Source: Betaproteobacteria bacterium (lineage in GTDB: Bacteria > Pseudomonadota > Gammaproteobacteria > Burkholderiales > SG8-39). Taken from it: a stretch of DNA of 6,493 nt. The stretch covers positions 1 through 6,493 of the forward strand of contig JAOUFA010000216.1 of NCBI GenBank assembly GCA_029858545.1, in the 5' to 3' direction. A program made the position numbers and the translations under genes. The notes beneath the pieces were generated by a model that saw nothing but the letters and a program-made list of their open reading frames with translations, was not told where the DNA came from and ran no database searches. Below are positions 5,779 through 6,493 of the stretch, piece after piece (the stretch's first letter is position 1; every line of letters begins with the position of its first letter).

Positions 5779-6493
5779 GCGAGGTCGGCCAGGTGCAACA
5801 CGGGCCGGTCGGTCACCGCGGCGAACACCGCGAGATCGGCCGCGTCCTCGACGACGATGCGCGCCACCTCGCGGCCGGCGAGAATCCAGCGCGCCTGGGC
5901 GGCGGCGTCGATCGCCGGCAGGCCGAGCGCGCGCTGGGCGATGCCGGCGGTGGTCGGAACGGCAAAGCGCTGCAGGTCGAGGTTGGTCATGCAGCCGGTC
6001 GCGCGTTGCAGCGCATCGTATTGTCCGACGAGGGTTGCGTGATCGCCGTGGAAACTGCGCGGCTCGATCACGTAGAGGTCGGTATGCGTGAGCTTCGCGC
6101 GCAGCGCTCCGCGCCGCAACAACGCCGCGGCGAGGCTTTCGGCCGGAATGCCGGGCAGCCATTCTTTCAGGCGGCGCAGCAGCAATCCTTCGCCTACCAC
6201 CAGGCGCCGCGCCGCGCGCAGGCCGTCGAGGAATTGCGTCAGGCGCGCGGGCGGAATCGGCGTGCCGGTTTCGAGGGCGAGCGCGAGGTCGGCGCCATCG
6301 TCAGCGGCCACGACGGCGCCGAGCAGGCGCGCGCTGCGTTGCAGCCGTTCGCCGCCGAGCGCCGCGCCCGCGAGGAGAACGGTACCGGAGGCAGGGTTCC
6401 GCGCGGCGTCGCTAAACCCCGTCGCGAAGAGCGGCGCCGCACGGCGCAACTCGAGAATCATGTCCACGAGCGGGATCTTCTCCGGACACGCGG
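5775..6493 (-). CDS. Iron-sulfur oxidoreductase, C-terminal part with a degenerate CCG-like domain (partial)
   Basis: The frame is open from the right edge to a TGA at 5775, leaving 238 visible residues. The first ones read ACPEKIPLVDMI, which matches the end of a ferredoxin-type 4Fe-4S motif (CxxCxxCxxxCP followed by xKIPL, as in LutB-like proteins); the rest of the cluster motif lies outside the window. The remainder resembles a CCG domain of GlpC/GlcF/HdrD type. It has GTVLLAGAALGG (residues 36-47, in place of the usual GC), YVIEPRSFHGDHATLVGQYD (140-159, in place of HDPCxLGRxxGxYD), ATGCMTNLDLQR (164-175), and RIVVEDAADLAVF followed by RPVLHLADLA at the end, where CPxC is expected. Only Cys2 and Cys167 remain. 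A GTG at 6467 is internal, not a start. It overlaps the flavoprotein gene by four bases and is probably its electron partner. Iron-sulfur assignment is good; the CCG comparison is from memory of the family. Confidence 0.75.
   Translation of the reverse strand, partial: ACPEKIPLVDMILELRRAAPLFATGFSDAARNPASGTVLLAGAALGGERLQRSARLLGAVVAADDGADLALALETGTPIPPARLTQFLDGLRAARRLVVGEGLLLRRLKEWLPGIPAESLAAALLRRGALRAKLTHTDLYVIEPRSFHGDHATLVGQYDALQRATGCMTNLDLQRFAVPTTAGIAQRALGLPAIDAAAQARWILAGREVARIVVEDAADLAVFAAVTDRPVLHLADLA

Noticed and set aside
4633..6042. A 469-codon open frame on the plus strand, opposite the flavoprotein and iron-sulfur genes
   Set aside because: It is antisense to two genes with clear protein-family motifs, is rich in Arg/Ala/Val/His as expected of a shadow frame in GC-rich DNA, and shows no domain I recognise.
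5779..6162. Upstream extension of the flavoprotein frame to 530 codons
   Set aside because: The added residues overlap the iron-sulfur gene, are Arg-rich, and would put 128 residues before the FAD-binding strand, which normally lies at the N-terminus.

Overview
The window is GC-rich bacterial DNA in which every gene I can support lies on the minus strand, so the reading order runs from the right edge to the left edge. The organism is probably a betaproteobacterium of the Burkholderiales type. That is an inference from base composition, from a Bug/TctC-type binding protein without its membrane partners (a family greatly expanded in that group), and from a lectin-like secreted protein of a type I recall from the same bacteria. 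No rRNA, tRNA, insertion sequence, CRISPR array or phage gene is visible.

Right block (4570-6493): the C-terminal part of an iron-sulfur protein, cut by the window edge just before a ferredoxin-type Cys-Pro, overlaps by four bases (ATGA) with an FAD-dependent oxidoreductase of the geranylgeranyl reductase family. The two look translationally coupled and may form one electron-transfer module. Both are divergent: the iron-sulfur protein carries what looks like a CCG domain (as in GlpC, GlcF or HdrD) that has lost most ligand cysteines, and the flavoprotein has altered residues in two FAD-binding motifs.

Middle block (2519-4569): a gene for a small exported protein of the lectin-like/endostatin-like fold has an excellent ribosome binding site. 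A 375-base intergenic stretch follows, with two strong adjacent hairpins and a plausible sigma-70 promoter. Next comes an orphan tripartite-tricarboxylate-type (TctC/Bug) periplasmic binding protein.

Left block (1-2361): a compact three-gene operon encodes a NitT/TauT-type ABC importer, in the order periplasmic binding protein, permease, ATPase. The genes overlap by four bases and by one base, and the ATPase runs off the left edge. The substrate cannot be read from the sequence; nitrate/sulfonate/pyrimidine-precursor-type ligands are typical of the class.

Overall this is a transport and redox region rather than an obvious new system. The points most worth checking are the divergent iron-sulfur/flavoprotein pair and the paired hairpins at 3714-3770.
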